64,000 nt of DNA from Thermoleophilia bacterium (GTDB lineage Bacteria > Actinomycetota > Thermoleophilia > RBG-16-64-13). Below, in pieces: positions 35,412 to 44,646 of the stretch. Positions within the stretch are counted from its first letter, which is position 1. Each line of letters starts with the position of its first letter. The stretch lies in the NCBI GenBank assembly GCA_027493445.1, contig JAOSKU010000001.1, positions 1,942,822-2,006,821 of the forward strand, written 5' to 3'. The notes beneath the pieces were generated by a model. That model saw only the letters and a list, made by a program, of their open reading frames with translations, had not been told where the DNA came from and searched no databases. The translations under genes and the position numbers were made by a program.

Positions 35412-36638
35412 ATGGATGACCGGACCGTGAAGGGCAGGAAGGGCGCGAGGGTGAGCGAGACTGGGGGCAGAGAAGAGGGCGATGTCTACCTGGACTATCA
35501 GTCGGCCAAGCCAGTCGATCCGCGTGTGGTCGAGGCAATGCTGCCCTACTTCACCGAGCGCTTCGGCAACCCGGCATCGCTTCACACCGTAGGCGACCGC
35601 GCCACCGAGGCGCTCGAAGAGAGCCGAGCGGCCGTGGCCGCCCTCATCGGCGCGCAACCCGAGGAGGTCATCTTCACGTCGGGCGCGACCGAGTCGAACA
35701 ACCTCGCCCTCATCGGCTACGCCAACCGCAACAAGCGGGCGGGCGACCACGTAGTCATATCCGAGGTGGAGCACATCTCGCTGCACAACATCGGCAAGTA
35801 CCTTGCGAAAGAGGGCCTCCGCGTGAGCAAGGCGCCGCCCGATCAGTACGGGCGTATCGATCCCCAGAAGGTCCGCTCCCGCATCACCGACGATACGATC
35901 CTCGTCTCGGTGGGATGGGCGAGCAATGAGGTGGGCACGATCCAACCCATCTCCGCCCTGGCCGAGATGCTGCGCGGCACGGGGGTTGCGCTCCACGTCG
36001 ACGCCGTGGCCGCCGAGGGCCTGCTGCCCATCGACATGACCGCCGTACCGGTCGATCTTCTGACTCTCTCGAGCAACGACCTCTACGGCCCGCCGGGGCT
36101 CGGAGCTCTCTACATCCGCAAGGGCACCCGCCTGGCGGCCGTCACCATGGGCGGCGGCCAGGAGCGGGGTCTTCGCTCCGGCACCGAGAACCTGCCCGCC
36201 ATCGTGGGCATGGCCGCCGCCGCCCGCATCGCTGCGGAGGAGCTCCCCGCCGAGGCGGCGCGCCTCACCGCGATGCGTGACCGCCTCATCGAAGCCGTGC
36301 TCGAGACCATTCCCGACGCGCATCTCAACGGCCATCCCACTGAGCGCCTGCCCAACAATGCCCACTTCCGCTTCGAGGGCATCGAGGGCGAGTCGCTGCT
36401 CCTCTCTCTGAAAGACGAAGGCATCTGGGTCTCGACGGGCTCGGCCTGCTCCTCGAAGACCCTCGAGCCCTCGCATACGCTCATCTCGTGCGGTCTGCTC
36501 CACGAGGAGGCCCACGGGTCCCTCGAGTTCACCTTCGGGCGGTTCAGCCGAGAGGCGGACGTCGACAGCGTCATGGAGGTCCTGCCCGACATCGTGGCCC
36601 GCCTGCGGCACCTCTCGCCCCTTTACAGGAAGGTCTAG
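35412..36638 (+). CDS. IscS/NifS-like aminotransferase-fold protein lacking the PLP lysine
   Basis: 408 residues with full cysteine-desulfurase architecture: FGNPASLHTVG, FTSGATESNN, EVEH (His121), DAVAAEG (Asp197) and GSACSS with the persulfide Cys346. The PLP-lysine block, normally SxHKxYGPKG, reads SSNDLYGPPG, so the Schiff-base Lys is Asp223 and the preceding His is Asn222. A comparable Lys-to-Asp change is known in Archaeoglobus fulgidus IscS, which is not an active desulfurase but still binds IscU. A structural or cluster-ligand role is therefore likely. The first ~22 residues are extra and variable; GTG/ATG starts further in are possible. Confidence 0.88.
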   Translation: MDDRTVKGRKGARVSETGGREEGDVYLDYQSAKPVDPRVVEAMLPYFTERFGNPASLHTVGDRATEALEESRAAVAALIGAQPEEVIFTSGATESNNLALIGYANRNKRAGDHVVISEVEHISLHNIGKYLAKEGLRVSKAPPDQYGRIDPQKVRSRITDDTILVSVGWASNEVGTIQPISALAEMLRGTGVALHVDAVAAEGLLPIDMTAVPVDLLTLSSNDLYGPPGLGALYIRKGTRLAAVTMGGGQERGLRSGTENLPAIVGMAAAARIAAEELPAEAARLTAMRDRLIEAVLETIPDAHLNGHPTERLPNNAHFRFEGIEGESLLLSLKDEGIWVSTGSACSSKTLEPSHTLISCGLLHEEAHGSLEFTFGRFSREADVDSVMEVLPDIVARLRHLSPLYRKV

Positions 36639-36647
36639 GAGGCTTTC

Positions 36648-37451
36648 ACGAAGTCCACCCAGTATTCGGAGAAGACGCTCGACCACTTCCGCAACCCGCG
36701 CAACGTGGGCACTCTCGAGGGCGACGACATTGCCGTAGGGCGCGTGGGCAACCCGGTGTGCGGCGACCTCATGGAGATGTACGTGCGGATCAAGGATGAG
36801 CACATCGACGACATCAAGTTCCAGACGTTCGGCTGCGGGTCGGCGGTAGCGACGTCGAGCATGATCACCGAGCTGGTCATGGGCAAGACGCTGGACGAGG
36901 CGGTCGAGGTGACCCGGGCCGACGTGGCCGACGCACTCGACGGGCTCCCCCCGGTGAAGATGCACTGCTCGAACCTGGCGGCCGACGCGCTGCACGACGC
37001 CATCAGGAACTGGCGGGCAAGCAAGCGGCTTCAACCGCTCAGCGAGCAGGAGATCGCCTCCTCCGGGGCCGGGTGCGGGGCCCGCGAGGTGACCTACGTG
37101 GAAGGGACCAAGGAATACACCGGCAAGGGGGTCTACACCACGGTCGACGACCTCTCGGAGCTAACCGACAAGCGGGTGCTGGTGCTCGACAAGGGCGTGG
37201 CCTCAGCCCGGCTGGCTCTGCAGCTGACCAAGGTGACCCCCCGGGTCGTTTTCGTGACCGAGCTGGAAACTTTGGGCCTGCCCGACGACGTGGCCACCGA
37301 GGTCAAACGCTCCGACGTGAAGGTGCTCTTCCAGTCGCGCCTGCTCGCCGTGCTCGGTGAGGGCGAGGTGGAAAAGACGCTCATTCGCGACCTTGGCGAG
37401 GACAACGAGTACGAGCTCTTCGTCGACGCGGTGGTGCTGCTGGGGGCGTAA
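36648..37451 (+). CDS. IscU-type scaffold with extra C-terminal domain and apparent ACG start
   Basis: 267 residues if begun at ACG 36648, which sits 5 bases after a perfect AGGAGG; homologues begin at this point (KSTQYSEKTLDHFRNPRNVG). The next in-frame start, GTG 36705, would remove conserved residues. The IscU domain has Cys38 and Asp40 (VCGDLM), Cys63 (FGCGSAVATSS) and Cys107 (KMHCSNLA). Residues ~130-267 are not IscU; they include KRVLVLDKG and a SDVKVLFQSRLLAVLGEG strand pattern recalling a degenerate thioredoxin-reductase NAD(P)H domain. Last gene of the TusA operon. Confidence 0.82.
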   Translation, partial: TKSTQYSEKTLDHFRNPRNVGTLEGDDIAVGRVGNPVCGDLMEMYVRIKDEHIDDIKFQTFGCGSAVATSSMITELVMGKTLDEAVEVTRADVADALDGLPPVKMHCSNLAADALHDAIRNWRASKRLQPLSEQEIASSGAGCGAREVTYVEGTKEYTGKGVYTTVDDLSELTDKRVLVLDKGVASARLALQLTKVTPRVVFVTELETLGLPDDVATEVKRSDVKVLFQSRLLAVLGEGEVEKTLIRDLGEDNEYELFVDAVVLLGA

Positions 37452-37945
37452 GCGTTCCCGCCTGGATGTGTCATCCGGCGCTTCGGTCTTGGTTCGCGAC
37501 TATCGGCATCCGTGAGAAGGCGTAGGGCGTCGCCGGCCGCGCCGAGCGCTGAGACACCGGTCCACCGTGCTCGAGGCCGCCCGCAGTAGACACACGTCCC
37601 AAACGGCCTCCACCGGGCGTTCATCGTCCGGCGTTCCCCAAGCCTAGGTGCACGGAAGCTGATCATCAAACAGAGTCCACGCTCACCATCAACGGCCTTG
37701 ACCGAGTTGCGCCTGCCGGAGCCGTATCGTCACCGGGTCGGGCGCATGCAAGGCTTCCGGCTCATGGCATTGTGAGCTCGCCGGGCGTCATCCCCTTTCC
37801 GGAGCCGACGCCGTACACCTGGCGGCAGCGGTCACGCGTCACCACAGTCGCGCGGTCGCACCGCAGCCGACCACATCTCCCAACGCCTGGGGCTACGAGG
37901 GCCCCGGCCAACGGAATAGGCAGACCGTAGAGCGGTCATCGGACC
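37452..37945. other. Intergenic region between convergent genes, nothing recognised
   Basis: About 490 bp between the IscU-like gene and the ABC-2 permease, whose 3' ends face each other. Short open frames are Arg/Pro-rich with no family features, and no strong hairpin or repeat of the dispersed family was found. It may contain decayed sequence. Confidence 0.4.
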
Positions 37946-38755
37946 TCAGGAGAGGATGTCCTTCCGCCGAAAGACGCCTAGGGCAAGCGTCACGAGGACG
38001 ATGACGGAGCCGCCGTAGACCAGCAGAGCCTCCCAGATGGGCCGCCAGGGGATAGGTTGCCGCAGCAGGTTGAACCAGTCCTCGAAGCGGGCCGTGAAGA
38101 GGTAGGGCTTCAGGAAGTCGAAGTAGCTGAACTGGCCGAGGGCCTCGAGCACCAGCACGATCACCAGCGTGGCCACGGCCGCCGTGAGGCTGGAATCTGT
38201 CAAGGTCGACAAGGCCACCGCCAGCGACACGATGCAGGCCATGCCTGCCAGGCCGATCAGGTAGGCCAGCGCGATCAGCCCCAAGGCGTGGGCGACCCCC
38301 ACCTGGCCCCCGGAGAGGGTGGTCAGCGGGTGGAAACCGAAGACCAGCCCTCCGGCGACGGCCCCCCCAAGGCCCACCAGCGCCAGCCCAACGGCCACGT
38401 AGAGGATGGCCACGAACCATTTGGCCAGCAGCACCCCGCCGCGGCCGACCGGCCGGGTGAGCAGGGTCTTGAGGGTGCCGGTCTCGGCCTCGCCGGCAAT
38501 TACGAAGCTGCCGGTCATGGACGACACCAGGGGCAGCAGGAAGAACGACAGAAACGCCAGGGCGGCCAGGGGGACGAAGAGACCGTTGCCCGCGATGCTC
38601 GAGAAGAAGGGCGGGCCCTCTCCGTGCGGAGGCTGGTCCGAAGAGAGACGCAGAGCCAGCGTCATGATGAAGGGGATGGCCAGCAGGCCGACCCAGCCCA
38701 CATAGGTGCGTCTTTGAAAGAGGACCTTCACGATTTCGCGCCGCAGATGACTCAT
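37946..38755 (-). CDS. ABC-2-type transporter permease
   Basis: 269 residues with six hydrophobic segments and a GEAETGTLKTLLTRPVGR loop after the second, the hallmark of ABC-2 permeases (NatB/bacitracin-exporter type). Its ATG at 38755 overlaps the TGA of the ATPase gene (ATGA). It likely exports a lipid, peptide or ion; the substrate is not predictable. Confidence 0.88.
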   Translation of the reverse strand: MSHLRREIVKVLFQRRTYVGWVGLLAIPFIMTLALRLSSDQPPHGEGPPFFSSIAGNGLFVPLAALAFLSFFLLPLVSSMTGSFVIAGEAETGTLKTLLTRPVGRGGVLLAKWFVAILYVAVGLALVGLGGAVAGGLVFGFHPLTTLSGGQVGVAHALGLIALAYLIGLAGMACIVSLAVALSTLTDSSLTAAVATLVIVLVLEALGQFSYFDFLKPYLFTARFEDWFNLLRQPIPWRPIWEALLVYGGSVIVLVTLALGVFRRKDILS

Positions 38756-39774
38756 GGGGTCGCCTCCGAGGGATCGTGCGGCCTCTCGGTCTCCTGCGAA
38801 GCCTCCGCGGAGTCGCCGGTCAGCTCCAAGAAGAAATCCTCGAGGCCCTGCTCGACGGCCGGCACCACCGCCCGCACGTCGATACCCGCGGCCACCAGGC
38901 GGCGCACCATCTCGGGCACCAGCCCGTCACCGGCCGCCACACGCAGGTACTCGCCGCCGTCGGTGACGTCGCCGGGACCGAGGAGCCGGCGGAGCACCTC
39001 CGCCGCCCGGGGTTGGTCGCCGGTCAGCACCTTGACCCACATGCGCGCCGGGCGTAGCTCCGAGACCGGGCCCTGGACCACGATGCGTCCCTTGTTCATG
39101 ATCACCGCCCGGTTGCAGACCTGCTCCACCTCGTGCAGGAGATGCGAGGACAGAAAGACCGTGGTGCCCTGGCGGCCTAGCTCGCGCACCAGCTCGCGCA
39201 CGTCCTTCATCCCCTGGGGGTCGAGACCGCTGGTGGGCTCGTCGAGGATCACCAGCGCAGGGCGATGGATCAGCGCTTGGGCGATCCCCAGCCGTTGACG
39301 CATGCCGTGGGAGTAGCTCCCCACCCGGGAGTCACCCCGCTCGGACAGCCCTACCATGTCGAGCACCTCATCGATGCGGGCCTCGCTCACCTCGCCGCTC
39401 ATGCGCCCCAGCATGCGCAGGTTGCGCCGGGCGCTCATGCTGTTGTAGAAGGCGGGGACGTCCACGAAACCGCCCACATGCCGCAGCGCGTCCAGCCGCT
39501 GATCGGGAACACGGTGGTCCAGGATCTGCGCGTAGCCCTCGGTGGGGTAGATCAGGCCCAGGATCATGCGGATCGTGGTGGTCTTGCCCGCCCCGTTCGG
39601 GCCCAGGAAGCCGAAGACGTCACCCTCGCAGACGCTGAGATCGAGATGGTCAACAGCGCGCAGACCCTTGAAGTCCTTGGTGAGCTGGTGGGTGGAGAGA
39701 ACCACGCGGCGGCCGGCGCCGGCTTCCGGCGCCGGCCGCCGCCCATCCGCGGTCAGGGGAGCGGTCTCACTCAT
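38752..39774 (-). CDS. ABC transporter ATP-binding protein (ABC-2 exporter type)
   Basis: 340 residues from ATG 39774. Walker A GPNGAGKTT, signature SYSHGMRQRLG, Walker B LVILDEPTSGLD and H-loop SSHLLHEVEQ are present. The C-terminal ~100 residues include a DUF4162-type tail with EDFFLELTG. An extended start at 39798 lacks support. It overlaps the upstream LolA-like gene by 8 bp, so the three minus-strand genes 41068-37946 form one operon. Confidence 0.9.
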   Translation of the reverse strand: MSETAPLTADGRRPAPEAGAGRRVVLSTHQLTKDFKGLRAVDHLDLSVCEGDVFGFLGPNGAGKTTTIRMILGLIYPTEGYAQILDHRVPDQRLDALRHVGGFVDVPAFYNSMSARRNLRMLGRMSGEVSEARIDEVLDMVGLSERGDSRVGSYSHGMRQRLGIAQALIHRPALVILDEPTSGLDPQGMKDVRELVRELGRQGTTVFLSSHLLHEVEQVCNRAVIMNKGRIVVQGPVSELRPARMWVKVLTGDQPRAAEVLRRLLGPGDVTDGGEYLRVAAGDGLVPEMVRRLVAAGIDVRAVVPAVEQGLEDFFLELTGDSAEASQETERPHDPSEATP

Positions 39775-41068
39775 GAATACCGACCGCGAAGGCCTCAAGG
39801 TCGGCCCGGGATACGCTCCCCGCTACCAGAATGGCCAGATCAGCTTGCCGCCAAGCCGCGATCGAGCCGAGCCGCGTGCCGAGCTGGTAGGCCTCGTGGC
39901 CGCCGAAGAGGCTAGGGGTCCCCAGCATGGGTACCCGGGCCAGAGCCGAGGTCAGCTGCGCCCACTGGGTTTCGGCGACCAGGGTCTCGACCACGATCAT
40001 CGAGCCGAAGCCCTCGCCGTACCGGAGCACCACCACTGGTGCCTTTGCCTCACCGGTCGCGCTTCCGGCCGCCCCCCCAGGGGGCGGCGCAATCACATAG
40101 GCCGCCGCGAACGGTAGGCTCGGGGCAGCGGGCACGGCCAGTCTGAATCCCGCCTGGGCCTCGGCCTGGTCCAACGTCAGAGCAGCCGGTTCCTCGGCTG
40201 ATGTCTCGGGCTGAGTGCTCGCGTCGGACGGGTGGCCGAAAGCCCCACCCATCATCCCCTCTAGCTCAGCGGGCAGGGACAGGGTCTTGTGTTCGACCTT
40301 GGCGTCTGCCGGCGGCGAGAAGTCGAAGGTGCCCGCCGCGATCTCGTCGTACGAGACGCGGGTGAACCCGGCCGCGAGCACCGGCTGGGCGTCGCCCTTG
40401 GCGAAGACCTCAACGCGCAGGGGCAAGAAGGTCTCGCCATCGAAGGCCGCCCGCACCGTGCCGAGGACGGTGTTCGAGGCGGTCGGTGTCAGGACCAGGA
40501 GGTAGCTATCCCGGCCACCCACGGTGTCGGTCGAGACGGTCAGGGTGGCGTGGGGCGCCAGTTTGTCCAGCATCTCCTGGATCTTCTGCGGCAGATCGAC
40601 CCCGGCGGCGACGCCCGTGGTCGACGTTTCGCCCTCCGATGCACCACCGCCGGCCGGCCAGGCGGGCAGCGTGAATTCGGTCGCAGTCCCGGATTGGGAG
40701 CTGTACACCCAGGCGGTGGCGCCGTTCAGCACGGCCACCAGATCGCCACCCGACCCTTGCGACTCGAAACGGATCTTCCCGTCCTGGTACCAGAACCTCC
40801 CCGAGCCGCTCCGCAGCAGGGAGGCCAGGCCGGCATCCCCGCCGGGCAGCTGCAGCGCGGCGGTCCCGAGCAGGTCGTTGGTCCAGGCCACATCGCCGCT
40901 CACCGAGGCCGTCTGAGGAGTGTTCTGAGCGACCTTGGCCAGCAGCTCGGCGGGGGCGAGCGCCTGCAGATCGGACCCTCCCTGGCCGCGCGCCACCGCG
41001 ATGCCTATGGTCAAGGCAGCGGCGAGGGCGATGACCACGCCCAAGACAAAGAACATGTTGCGACGCAT
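39767..41068 (-). CDS. Exported LolA/MucB-like protein with DUF4367-like C-terminus
   Basis: 433 residues. An N-terminal signal/anchor (FFVLGVVIALAAALTIG) is followed by a beta-rich LolA/RseB-type region (FWYQDGKIRFES, TEFTLPAW, DSYLLVLTP, FLPLRVEVFAKG) to about residue 260. After a Pro/Glu linker comes a second domain with FRLAVPAAPSLPF and VVLRYGEGFGSMIVVE, like DUF4367. Such proteins bind lipid or sense envelope stress outside the membrane. Co-transcribed with the ABC-2 exporter, so it may serve that exporter or an envelope-stress circuit. Confidence 0.72.
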   Translation of the reverse strand: MRRNMFFVLGVVIALAAALTIGIAVARGQGGSDLQALAPAELLAKVAQNTPQTASVSGDVAWTNDLLGTAALQLPGGDAGLASLLRSGSGRFWYQDGKIRFESQGSGGDLVAVLNGATAWVYSSQSGTATEFTLPAWPAGGGASEGETSTTGVAAGVDLPQKIQEMLDKLAPHATLTVSTDTVGGRDSYLLVLTPTASNTVLGTVRAAFDGETFLPLRVEVFAKGDAQPVLAAGFTRVSYDEIAAGTFDFSPPADAKVEHKTLSLPAELEGMMGGAFGHPSDASTQPETSAEEPAALTLDQAEAQAGFRLAVPAAPSLPFAAAYVIAPPPGGAAGSATGEAKAPVVVLRYGEGFGSMIVVETLVAETQWAQLTSALARVPMLGTPSLFGGHEAYQLGTRLGSIAAWRQADLAILVAGSVSRADLEAFAVGIHE

Positions 41069-41331
41069 GACCGACCCCTTCCGCGAGCGTGCGCATCCCG
41101 AAGCTCCACGTTTCTTTTACTCTTCCACTTATGAAGCTTGGGCAAGCCTACTCCGGAGATGTGAAGGAAGTATGAAAAACCGGAGGCCGGGTCGAGCACC
41201 ACTGTCAAGACCTCCGGCGCATGGTGTACTCGCTCGCCGGCCGGCCCTCCGCCCCCGGGCGGGCCCGAGCCGCTGGGTCGCTTTCCGTCCGAGCCCTCAG
41301 GTAGGCTACCTGCGAACCAGGAGGGACACCC

Positions 41332-43476
41332 ATGCACGAACCACCGACCACCATCAGCGCGCCGGCGCCCGACCTCGCCTCCGCGCTCCTTCAAGACCTC
41401 AACCCCGAGCAACGCCGGGCGGTCACCCACGGAGAAGGCCCCCTGCTCATCATCGCGGGGGCCGGCACGGGCAAGACGACCACACTCGCCCACCGCGTCG
41501 CCCACCACATCGTCACCGGCACCGACCCGGGCCGCATCCTGCTCCTCACCTTCACCCGCAAGGCGGCCGCCGAGATGCTGCGCCGGGTCGACGGGCTCCT
41601 GCGCCGCCTCGAAGCCTCCCCCGCCTCGGCCGCCGGCCCCGACGCCCACGTCCTGCGCGCCGCCGCGCGCACCTTGGCCGGCCGGCGGGTCTGGGGCGGC
41701 ACCTTCCACGCCACCGCCACCCGCCTCCTCCGCCTGCACGGCAAGAACATCAACCTCGACCCGAGCTTCACCATTCTCGACCGGAGCGACTCGGAGGACC
41801 TCATGAATGTGGTGCGCTCCGAGCTCGGCTTGGCCCGCACAGACCGGCGGTTCCCCCTCAAGGCCACCTGCCTCGACATCTACAGCCGCTGCGTGAACGC
41901 CCAGGAGCGGCTCGACGACGTCCTCCAGAAGAGCTTTCCCTGGTGCCGGGATTTCTCTGAAGATCTCAAGGTGTTGTTCTCCGCCTACGTCGACCGCAAG
42001 GCGGAGCAATCGGTGCTCGACTACGACGACCTGCTCCTCTTCTGGCACGGTCTGCTGAGCGACCCGGTCGCCGGCGCCGCCGTCCGGGCGCGCTTCGACC
42101 GGGTGCTGGTCGACGAATACCAGGACACCAACCGCCTGCAGGCCGAGATCCTCCACCGGCTGCGGCCCGGCGGAACCGGCGTCACGGCCGTCGGCGACGA
42201 CGCCCAAGCCGTGTACTCCTTCCGGGCAGCCACCGTGCGCAATATTCTCGACTTTCCGAACCAGGTCCCCGGCACCACGGCAGTCACCCTGCAGCAGAAC
42301 TATCGCAGCGTTGCCCCCATCCTGACCGCGACCAACCGCATCATCGCCCAGGCCCGCGAGCGCCACGCCAAGGACCTGTGGACAGCCCGCCCCGGCGAGC
42401 ACAAGCCCTGCCTGGTTCGCTGCCAGGACGAAGAGGAGCAGACCGACTTCGTCGTCGAACGGGTGCTCGAGCATCGGGAAGCCGGCATCCTGCTCCGCCG
42501 CCAAGCCGTGCTCTTTCGCGCCAGCCACCACAGCCTGGCCCTGGAAATGGAGCTCGCGCGGCGCAACATCCCCTTCGTCAAGTACGGGGGCCTCAAGTTC
42601 GCCGAGACGGCCCACGTCAAGGACCTCCTGGCCTTCCTGCGGCTGGCCGAGAACCCCCGGGACGTCATGGCCGGCACCCGCGTCCTCATGCTCTTGCCCG
42701 GCGTGGGCCCCAAGAAGGCCCGCGACCTCGTGGCCCGGCTCATCACCGACGGCGCCCACCCCTTCGCCGCCTGGGCCGGCGCCCGGGCCCCCGCGCCCGC
42801 CGCCGCCCACCTCTGGCCCGACCTGATAGCCCTCCTATCGGGTCTGGCCGGCCCTGACCCCGGCGAGGTCCCCGGCCAGATTCACCGCATCCGCGCGCTC
42901 TACGCACCCTTGCTCGAGCGCCTGCACGACAACCCCCGGGCCCGCCTGCTCGACCTGGAGCAGCTCGAGCACCTCTCCGGACGTTTCCCCGACCGCAGCC
43001 GCTTCCTGGCCGAGATCACCCTCGACCCGCCCAACCATACCGGCGACTTCGCCGGGCCGCCCCTCCTCGACGAGGACTACCTCATTCTCAGCACCATCCA
43101 CTCCGCCAAGGGGCTCGAGTGGGACTCCGTCTACGTTATCCACGCCGCCGACGGCAACATCCCCTCCGACATGGCCACCGGCACCCCCGAGGAGATCGAC
43201 GAGGAGCTGCGCCTCTTCTACGTGGCCCTCACCCGGGCTCGCGACTTCCTCTACGTGTGCTGCCCCTTGCGCTACTACCCGGTGCCCCGCCGCCCCACCG
43301 ACGCCCACGGCTACGCCCAGATCACCCGCTTTCTGCCCGAGGCCATACGGCCGCTGTTCGATCAGCCCCAGATCGGGCCGGCCGCCCCCGCAGGGGCCGA
43401 CGTCTCGGACGGCGCCACCCCGGCGACCACTGTGACCGCCCACGGCATCCGCCAGGGTCTCAAGGAGATGTGGTGA
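41332..43476 (+). CDS. UvrD/PcrA-type superfamily 1A DNA helicase
   Basis: 714 residues. Motif Q/I: LNPEQRRAV then AGAGTGKTTTL; Ia TFTRKAAAEM; II VDEYQDTN; III VGDDAQAVYSFRAA; IV QNYRS; V STIHSAKGLEW; VI ELRLFYVALTRAR. The C-terminus is shorter than that of PcrA/UvrD and lacks the terminal polymerase-binding domain. It unwinds DNA 3' to 5' in repair. RBS GGAGGG before ATG 41332. Single gene, followed by a hairpin. Confidence 0.93.
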   Translation: MHEPPTTISAPAPDLASALLQDLNPEQRRAVTHGEGPLLIIAGAGTGKTTTLAHRVAHHIVTGTDPGRILLLTFTRKAAAEMLRRVDGLLRRLEASPASAAGPDAHVLRAAARTLAGRRVWGGTFHATATRLLRLHGKNINLDPSFTILDRSDSEDLMNVVRSELGLARTDRRFPLKATCLDIYSRCVNAQERLDDVLQKSFPWCRDFSEDLKVLFSAYVDRKAEQSVLDYDDLLLFWHGLLSDPVAGAAVRARFDRVLVDEYQDTNRLQAEILHRLRPGGTGVTAVGDDAQAVYSFRAATVRNILDFPNQVPGTTAVTLQQNYRSVAPILTATNRIIAQARERHAKDLWTARPGEHKPCLVRCQDEEEQTDFVVERVLEHREAGILLRRQAVLFRASHHSLALEMELARRNIPFVKYGGLKFAETAHVKDLLAFLRLAENPRDVMAGTRVLMLLPGVGPKKARDLVARLITDGAHPFAAWAGARAPAPAAAHLWPDLIALLSGLAGPDPGEVPGQIHRIRALYAPLLERLHDNPRARLLDLEQLEHLSGRFPDRSRFLAEITLDPPNHTGDFAGPPLLDEDYLILSTIHSAKGLEWDSVYVIHAADGNIPSDMATGTPEEIDEELRLFYVALTRARDFLYVCCPLRYYPVPRRPTDAHGYAQITRFLPEAIRPLFDQPQIGPAAPAGADVSDGATPATTVTAHGIRQGLKEMW

Positions 43477-43484
43477 GAGAGAAA

Positions 43485-43509
43485 GGGCCGGACCGCGAAG
43501 GCCCGGCCC
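43485..43509 (+). terminator. Hairpin terminator after the helicase
   Basis: GGGCCGG (43485-43491) pairs with CCGGCCC (43503-43509) with an 11-base loop, 9 bp after the helicase stop. No T-run. Confidence 0.5.
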
Positions 43510-43594
43510 CGAGATGAGAGGGGTCCAGAGGCTATTCCCGGCTCCTGCGATCGCCGTGCACGAGCGGGAACGCGCACGCGTTGTCTACGACAGG

Positions 43595-43972
43595 CTATGC
43601 ACCCCCGGGCGTCCCCCTGCGCTTGAGAAAGACACTCAGCGCAGCGAACACGATGACGACGATCCCAACGACGATGTCGTTGGTCATGGCGTCGTCCGAA
43701 TCGTAGCTCAGAGCGAAGGGAGCGATGATCAACCAGATGCCGGCTAGGATGCTCAGCAGGCTTGGCCAGCTCATCACGGTCAGCCCGGCGATCAGGGCCA
43801 GTACGCCCACGACGATACCGAAGATGATGTCGTTCCACAGCGGAGCCGTCTCACCCGAGTAGCCGAGTGCGAACGGGGCCACGATCAGCCAGACGCCCAG
43901 AGCGATATCGATCCACGACGGCCATTGCACGCGGGCATCCACGCGCATCCTTGCTTGTGTTATGTCGGCCAT
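43595..43972 (-). CDS. SPW-repeat membrane protein
   Basis: 125 residues with two SPW-type repeats: WPSWIDIALGVWLIVAPF and WPSLLSILAGIWLIIAPF, each followed by a second membrane helix, giving four helices in all. Function of the family is unknown. Start ATG 43972 is chosen because GGAGGTGA lies at proper spacing; GTG 43981 is too close to it. Confidence 0.85.
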   Translation of the reverse strand: MADITQARMRVDARVQWPSWIDIALGVWLIVAPFALGYSGETAPLWNDIIFGIVVGVLALIAGLTVMSWPSLLSILAGIWLIIAPFALSYDSDDAMTNDIVVGIVVIVFAALSVFLKRRGTPGGA

Positions 43973-44265
43973 GAGAATCACCTCCTTTCAACGGCCGCTC
44001 GCATCTGCGAGTCGGAAGCCGCTTCAGCCACCGAACAATTTCTATTTACCCCGCAAAGAAGGCAAGGAATCCTCGCGAACGGTCGCCTGTTCGCCGCCCC
44101 AGGGGAGCCCCCTCGGTGACGGCAGAACGGGTGGGCGCGGGGCGGGAGAACGTTGAAGAGGGCCATGGAAACGTCCCGCGAGAACCCAAGGGGGCGCTTT
44201 TCTTCTTCGTGCGAGGCTGATAAAGTCCCTGGCCGAAGGTACGAGTCACCGGGGGTCGGTCCGCC
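43973..44265. other. Divergent intergenic region
   Basis: About 290 bp between divergently transcribed small membrane-protein genes. It includes the strong ribosome site of the SPW gene and an AT-richer stretch near 44035-44065 likely to hold promoters. No gene, repeat or riboswitch was recognised. Confidence 0.4.
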
Positions 44266-44543
44266 ATGAAACGAGTCGGCGTTTTCTTCAAGTGCGAGTG
44301 GAACCATGCGATGGCGTGGCACCACGGAGAGAACGGAGGCGGGCACCTGGGGTTTCTGCTCTACCTCCTGGCCTGGGCGGGCGTCGTAGGCATGCTGATC
44401 GCCGTGCCCCTGGTCAAGGCCTTCGCCGCCTGGGGGTCGCGCTCGCAGTAGTGGGGGCCCCTTTCGCCCTGGTGGCCATTCTGTGCTTCTTCCTGCTGCT
44501 CGAGAAGACCGAAGCCCACCTGCGCGGCAGCAAGGCGGACTAG
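44266..44543 (+). CDS. Small two-helix membrane protein (apparent frameshift)
   Basis: ATG 44266 encodes MKRVGVFFKCEWNHAMAWHH and a first membrane helix. The frame stops at 44451, but adding one G to the G5 run at 44432-44436 continues into a second helix (VVGAPFALVAILCFFLLL) and a charged end, for 92 residues. The two halves only make sense as one protein. Function unknown; the short His/Trp-rich N-terminus is unusual. Confidence 0.55.
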
Positions 44544-44592
44544 GAGGGACCTTCCGGCCCGTGCTGCTGTGCCGGGCGCACCACGAGTACTG

Positions 44593-44629
44593 CGGCGGGG
44601 GCCGGCCGCGTGGCGGCCGGGCCCCGCCG
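44593..44629. terminator. Strong bidirectional hairpin between convergent genes
   Basis: CGGCGGGG...CCCCGCCG (outer 8 bp) and CCGGCCGC...GCGGCCGG (inner 8 bp), with one G-G mismatch and a GTG loop. It lies between the stops of the small membrane protein (44543) and the receiver protein (44647), so it can serve both. Confidence 0.7.
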
Positions 44630-44646
44630 GTCCGGACATGTACCCG

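Noticed and set aside
34878..37034. 718-codon open frame on the minus strand opposite the DsrE, IscS-like and IscU-like genes
   Set aside because: It is a shadow of GC-rich coding sequence on the other strand: His/Arg/Leu/Gly-rich with no domain, and the plus-strand genes are unmistakable.
37452..37945. A 178-codon minus-strand frame with a CVYC pair covering the region after the IscU-like gene
   Set aside because: Most of it lies opposite the IscU-like gene and the rest is Arg-rich without a ribosome site or family match.
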